DNA from: Citrobacter tructae
GTDB lineage: Bacteria; Pseudomonadota; Gammaproteobacteria; Enterobacterales; Enterobacteriaceae
Length of the DNA stretch: 64,000 nt
Direction: 5' to 3'
Assembly (NCBI RefSeq): GCF_004684345.1
Contig: NZ_CP038469.1
Span: 4,464,001-4,528,000 of the forward strand
This document shows, piece by piece, positions 60,777 through 64,000 of this stretch. The notes beneath the pieces were generated by a model. The model made no database searches. It had not been told where the DNA came from and saw nothing but the letters and a program-made list of their open reading frames with translations. The position numbers were made by a program, and so were the translations under genes. Each line of letters begins with the position of its first letter. Positions within the stretch are counted from its first letter, which is position 1.

Positions 60777-61758
60777 TAATCCGTTTATTTCGGTGAGTAT
60801 TAAGACGCTCAACGAAGCAAAAGGTATTGAGAAAACTATCGACAGCATCCGCCGACAACTGGTGGGGTATCCACATAAAATTATTGTGGCTGATAGCTTG
60901 TCGACCGATAGCACCCAGCAACTGGCGGTGAATAAAGGGGTGACGGTGGTGTCATTAACGGAGCCAGGCGATCGCTGCTGCGGTGTCGGACATCAACTGG
61001 GCTACCTTTATAGCGAGGGCGAGTACCTGCTGCTGATGGACGGCGATATGGAACTGGAAGAGGGGTTTGTCGATCGAGCGGTCGCCTTTTTACAGGCCCA
61101 TGAGGAATATGCCGGTGTGGCGGGTACCGTCGAAATGGATGATGCGGCGAACTATGAGTTTAAATCCCGAAAACAGCGAATTAATCAGATCTATCCTGTG
61201 GGCGATTGTGACCATTTAGGCGGCGGCGGGCTGTATCGCCGTTCGGCGATTGAAAAGATTGGCTATCTGACTAACCGGAATTTGCATGCGTATGAAGAAG
61301 CGGAGCTGGGACTGCGATTAACCGATGCCGGGTACAAACTGCGCCGCCTGGACATCCCTTATTTTAGTCACACTTCTCACACCCTGCCGACCTTCAAGAT
61401 GCTGAAGCATCGCTGGTTAAGCGGATACTACCAGGCTCCGGGAGAACTTTTACGCTGTAGCTGGGGAACACCGTATTTCACTCGCGCACTCAGAATGGTC
61501 AAAAATGAGGCGGTATTTGCGCTGTACCTGCTCATCCTGCTTGCCGCGTTGATAACCGTCAATGGCAGTGTTATTGCCATGGTGTTGCTGCCATTACTGG
61601 CGTTCACATTGTGGAAAATTGTGCAAAATCGTTCACTAAACGATGGGGTTCAAAGCGTCATTAATATGATTGTCCGTTCCGCGGGATTGCTTAAAGGGAG
61701 TCTTAATCCGGTACGCGACCCGCTGACTCCGCCCAACAGTAAGATCATTCAACAATAA
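60769..61758 (+). CDS. Family 2 glycosyltransferase
   Basis: Cytosolic-face enzyme of 329 residues from MDNNPFISVSIKTLNEAKGI. The GT-A fold shows LLLMDGDMELEEGF as the nucleotide-sugar DxD (about 86-90), then the acceptor-side GGGGLYRRSAIEKIG, and one or two C-terminal hydrophobic segments (about 245-280) that anchor it. A strong AGGAGGAGG site precedes the ATG at 60769, five codons after an alternative start. The sugar transferred is unknown. Confidence 0.88.
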   Translation: MDNNPFISVSIKTLNEAKGIEKTIDSIRRQLVGYPHKIIVADSLSTDSTQQLAVNKGVTVVSLTEPGDRCCGVGHQLGYLYSEGEYLLLMDGDMELEEGFVDRAVAFLQAHEEYAGVAGTVEMDDAANYEFKSRKQRINQIYPVGDCDHLGGGGLYRRSAIEKIGYLTNRNLHAYEEAELGLRLTDAGYKLRRLDIPYFSHTSHTLPTFKMLKHRWLSGYYQAPGELLRCSWGTPYFTRALRMVKNEAVFALYLLILLAALITVNGSVIAMVLLPLLAFTLWKIVQNRSLNDGVQSVINMIVRSAGLLKGSLNPVRDPLTPPNSKIIQQ

Positions 61759-61772
61759 TAAGGGCTGGTGTA

Positions 61773-62984
61773 ATGAAAATTTTATTGGTTAACAAGTTTT
61801 TCTTTATTAAGGGCGGTGCGGAAACGGTTTATTTTCAAGAGCGCGAAATGCTGAAAAAGGCCGGCATGCAGGTGATTGATTTTTCGATGCAGCATGAAAA
61901 CAATTTCCCTTCGGATTATGCGGATTTTTTCGTCAAAAATATTGATTACCATAAAGAAAGTAATCTGTTAGGCGGTATTAAAACGGCAGTTAACTTTATT
62001 CATAATGCTGAAGCTTGCCGAAATATGCAGGTATTGCTGCAAAAAGAGCGCCCGGATATTGTTCACTTTCATAATATCTATCATCAGCTCACGCCAGCGT
62101 TGATTAAAGTGGCGCGTAATTTTGGCTGTAAAACGGTGTTAACCGCCCATGACTATAAGATTGTTTGCCCCTCCTACTCAATGCTACGTGACGGTAAAGT
62201 GTGCGATGCCTGCATAACCGGGACGGTTTTCAATGCGTTCAGATACCGCTGTCAGGAAGGCTCTGCCGCAAAGAGCTTACTGCTCTCTTTAGAGGCCACC
62301 TGGCAATACATCGCCCAAAATTATCAGGCGCTGGATGTGATTGTGTCCCCCAGCGCATTTTTACGCGGCATTTTGCTACGCACGCTACCGAATTCGCGTA
62401 TTGATGTGATCGTCAATGGCGTAGACGACAGCCAGCCTGTCGATGAGGCCAACGATGAGGGCTATTTACTGTACTTCGGTCGCCTGAGCCGCGAAAAGGG
62501 GGTGGCAACGTTGTTGGCAGCCCATCAGAAAATGCGTAACCCGGCGACGCTGAAAATTGTCGGCCACGGCCCGCTACATGACGAGTTGGCCGCTAAATAT
62601 CCTGACGTGGAGTTTTTAGGATATGTGCAGCAAGGAGAAGGCCTTAATAAGCTGATTAAGCATGCCCGGGCGGTGATCCTGCCTTCAGAGTGTTATGAAA
62701 ACTGTTCGATGGCGGTATTAGAGGCAATGTCTTTTGCGAAGCCGGTAATTGGCTCACGCATTGGCGGGATCCCTGAACAAATTCGTGATGGTGTTGAAGG
62801 GGTTTTATTTACGCCGGGCAATGCGCAGGAACTGGCGGAGGCGATGGATGTACTGGTTGAAGAACCGGAGAAAGCACGAGTGATGGGCTTGAATGGACGT
62901 CAACGGCTGAGTGAGAAATATGCGCTCAGCAAGCATATGGAGATGTTGCTGGTATTGTATAAAGAACTGCTGGGCAGGCCATAG
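61773..62984 (+). CDS. Family 4 glycosyltransferase
   Basis: A GT-B retaining enzyme of 403 residues. The N-domain starts KILLVNKFFFIKGGAETVYF, with the acceptor glycine loop at GGAET. The C-domain carries the UDP/GDP-sugar motif (YFGRLSREKGVATLLAA, then PSECYENCSMAVLEAMSFAKPVI with the EX7E pair). A Cys-rich DGKVCDACITG segment (about 138-146) is seen in this subgroup. It lies in the repeat-assembly part of the operon; donor and linkage unknown. Confidence 0.9.
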   Translation: MKILLVNKFFFIKGGAETVYFQEREMLKKAGMQVIDFSMQHENNFPSDYADFFVKNIDYHKESNLLGGIKTAVNFIHNAEACRNMQVLLQKERPDIVHFHNIYHQLTPALIKVARNFGCKTVLTAHDYKIVCPSYSMLRDGKVCDACITGTVFNAFRYRCQEGSAAKSLLLSLEATWQYIAQNYQALDVIVSPSAFLRGILLRTLPNSRIDVIVNGVDDSQPVDEANDEGYLLYFGRLSREKGVATLLAAHQKMRNPATLKIVGHGPLHDELAAKYPDVEFLGYVQQGEGLNKLIKHARAVILPSECYENCSMAVLEAMSFAKPVIGSRIGGIPEQIRDGVEGVLFTPGNAQELAEAMDVLVEEPEKARVMGLNGRQRLSEKYALSKHMEMLLVLYKELLGRP

Positions 62985-62985
62985 T

Positions 62986-64000
62986 ATGCGTAAAAAAATA
63001 ACGGTATTTGGTACTCGTGGTATTCCTGATGTACTGGGTGGGGTGGAAACGCACTGCCAGCATCTTTATCCGGCAATTAAGCAGTTGTGTGATGTTGATA
63101 TTTGCGTGATCGCCCGCTCACCGTATGTGAATTACACACGCTCATCGTATAAGAACGTCGAAACCTATGCGCTGTGGGCGCCTAAGAAGCGCTCACTTGA
63201 AGCAATTGTTCATTCCGTTTTAGCCGCGTTCAGAACGTGCGTTGATCGTTCGGATATTGTGCACGTCCATGCTATCGGCCCGGGGTTGGTTATTCCGTTG
63301 TTGCGCCTGCTGGGTAAAAAGGTGGTTTTCACTCACCATGGTCCTGACTACGATCGTCAGAAATGGGGATACGTCGCCAAGAAAATATTATTACTCGGTG
63401 AACGCTGGGCGGTGAGGTATGCCAGTGAGGTGATCGTTATTTCAGAGGTTATTAATCAACTGATCCAGAAAAAACATGGTCGCTATGACGCGCATTTAAT
63501 TCACAATGGCGTGAACGAACCGCGAGCGCTATCACAACACACTCTTCATAACACGCTGTCCCGCTATGGACTCCAGCCGAAAAATTATCTGGTGGTGGTG
63601 GGGCGATTCGTGGAAGAAAAAGGCATGCATGATGCCATTTCAGCCTATCAACAAAGCGGTATGACTATGCCGTTGGTATTAATCGGCGATGCGGATCACC
63701 CAACCGAATACAGTATTCGTCTCAAGCAGCAGGCCGCCGATACGCCAGGCGTGGTGATGACTGGATTTTTACGCGGCGATGAGTTGCAGGCGGTGTTTTC
63801 GCAGGCAAAACTATTTGTAATGCCTTCATATCACGAGGGGTTACCGATAGCGCTGCTGGAGGCCATGTCCTTTTCTCTGCCAGCGGTGGTGAGCGATATT
63901 CCTGCGAATCTGGAAGTACAGTTACCCGCAGAGGCGTATTTTCAGGTGGGCAATTTGACCCATCTGGCCGAGAAAATGACGGCGTGGGCAGCAGTAAATA
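62986..64000 (+). CDS. Family 4 glycosyltransferase (3' end cut by window)
   Basis: Starts MRKKITVFGTRGIPDVLGGV one base after the previous stop and is still open at the window end (338 codons seen). A GT-B enzyme: N-terminal GTRGIPxxxGGVE loop (typical of the DUF1972-type GT4 group), acceptor region FTHHGPDYDRQKWG, C-domain VVGRFVEEKGMHDAI and the donor motif PSYHEGLPIALLEAMSF. Probably the third transferase of the repeat unit. The total length and the rest of the operon cannot be seen. Confidence 0.88.
   Translation, partial: MRKKITVFGTRGIPDVLGGVETHCQHLYPAIKQLCDVDICVIARSPYVNYTRSSYKNVETYALWAPKKRSLEAIVHSVLAAFRTCVDRSDIVHVHAIGPGLVIPLLRLLGKKVVFTHHGPDYDRQKWGYVAKKILLLGERWAVRYASEVIVISEVINQLIQKKHGRYDAHLIHNGVNEPRALSQHTLHNTLSRYGLQPKNYLVVVGRFVEEKGMHDAISAYQQSGMTMPLVLIGDADHPTEYSIRLKQQAADTPGVVMTGFLRGDELQAVFSQAKLFVMPSYHEGLPIALLEAMSFSLPAVVSDIPANLEVQLPAEAYFQVGNLTHLAEKMTAWAAVN

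Noticed and set aside
1..64000. tRNA/rRNA genes, CRISPR arrays, insertion sequences
   Set aside because: Looked for cloverleaf ends, spaced direct repeats and transposase frames; none were seen. The only mobile-type DNA is REP, BIME and ERIC repeats.

Overview
The window is a chromosomal segment of a member of the Enterobacteriaceae. Gene content and order (yqaB-yqaA-gshA-micA-luxS, emrB-emrA-mprA, ygaH-ygaZ, proXWV, nrdFEIH, ygaC, alaE, stpA, ygaPV, yqaE, kbp, csiR-gabPTD-lhgO-glaH) match the E. coli/Salmonella backbone almost gene for gene. A tctCBA-tctDE citrate/tricarboxylate system next to the gab region is what Salmonella and Citrobacter carry. A Citrobacter-like organism is my best guess, but the genus is an inference.

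Layout. 1-30 kb is conserved backbone: glutathione synthesis, AI-2 synthesis, the EmrAB pump and its repressor, a valine exporter, the ProU glycine betaine importer, the class Ib (Mn) ribonucleotide reductase, the H-NS paralogue StpA, and the operon that degrades GABA and glutarate/2-hydroxyglutarate. It is decorated with REP and ERIC elements, including an ERIC inside proU between proW and proX. The E. coli gene ygaM is replaced by a divergent AhpD-like/MocR-type regulator pair. 30.4-32 kb holds an SDR oxidoreductase divergent from a LysR regulator.

32.2-41.4 kb is an AT-rich accessory island and the most interesting part. A small zinc endopeptidase of the M15 (L-Ala-D-Glu endopeptidase) type, a small three-helix holin-like protein, and a LysR-type regulator between them are grouped with three proteins that look made for glycans yet carry no signal peptide. 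These are a 1468-residue GH29 fucosidase/CBM32x2/glucoamylase-like/CBM fusion and two small jelly-roll proteins of 142 and 260 residues. Holin plus M15 endopeptidase plus LysR regulator plus leaderless carbohydrate-active substrates is the logic of the type 10 (holin/endolysin) secretion system known from Serratia chitinase export. I read the island as a candidate T10SS-like locus dedicated to a new type of substrate. No spanin gene was seen.

41.6-46.8 kb is the tripartite tricarboxylate transporter TctCBA with its two-component system TctDE. 46.8-51.8 kb is a four-gene chaperone-usher fimbrial operon (major subunit, chaperone, usher, tip adhesin). After a 1-kb AT-rich gene-free interval with a truncated ERIC, 52.8-64 kb (cut by the window end) is a Wzy-type exopolysaccharide operon: initiating phosphoglycosyltransferase, outer-membrane barrel, short Wza-like lipoprotein, a Wzc-like co-polymerase with a degenerate Walker A, flippase, polymerase and three glycosyltransferases. 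Fimbriae, exopolysaccharide and the glycan-hydrolase island make the right half a cell-surface and glycan-interaction region.
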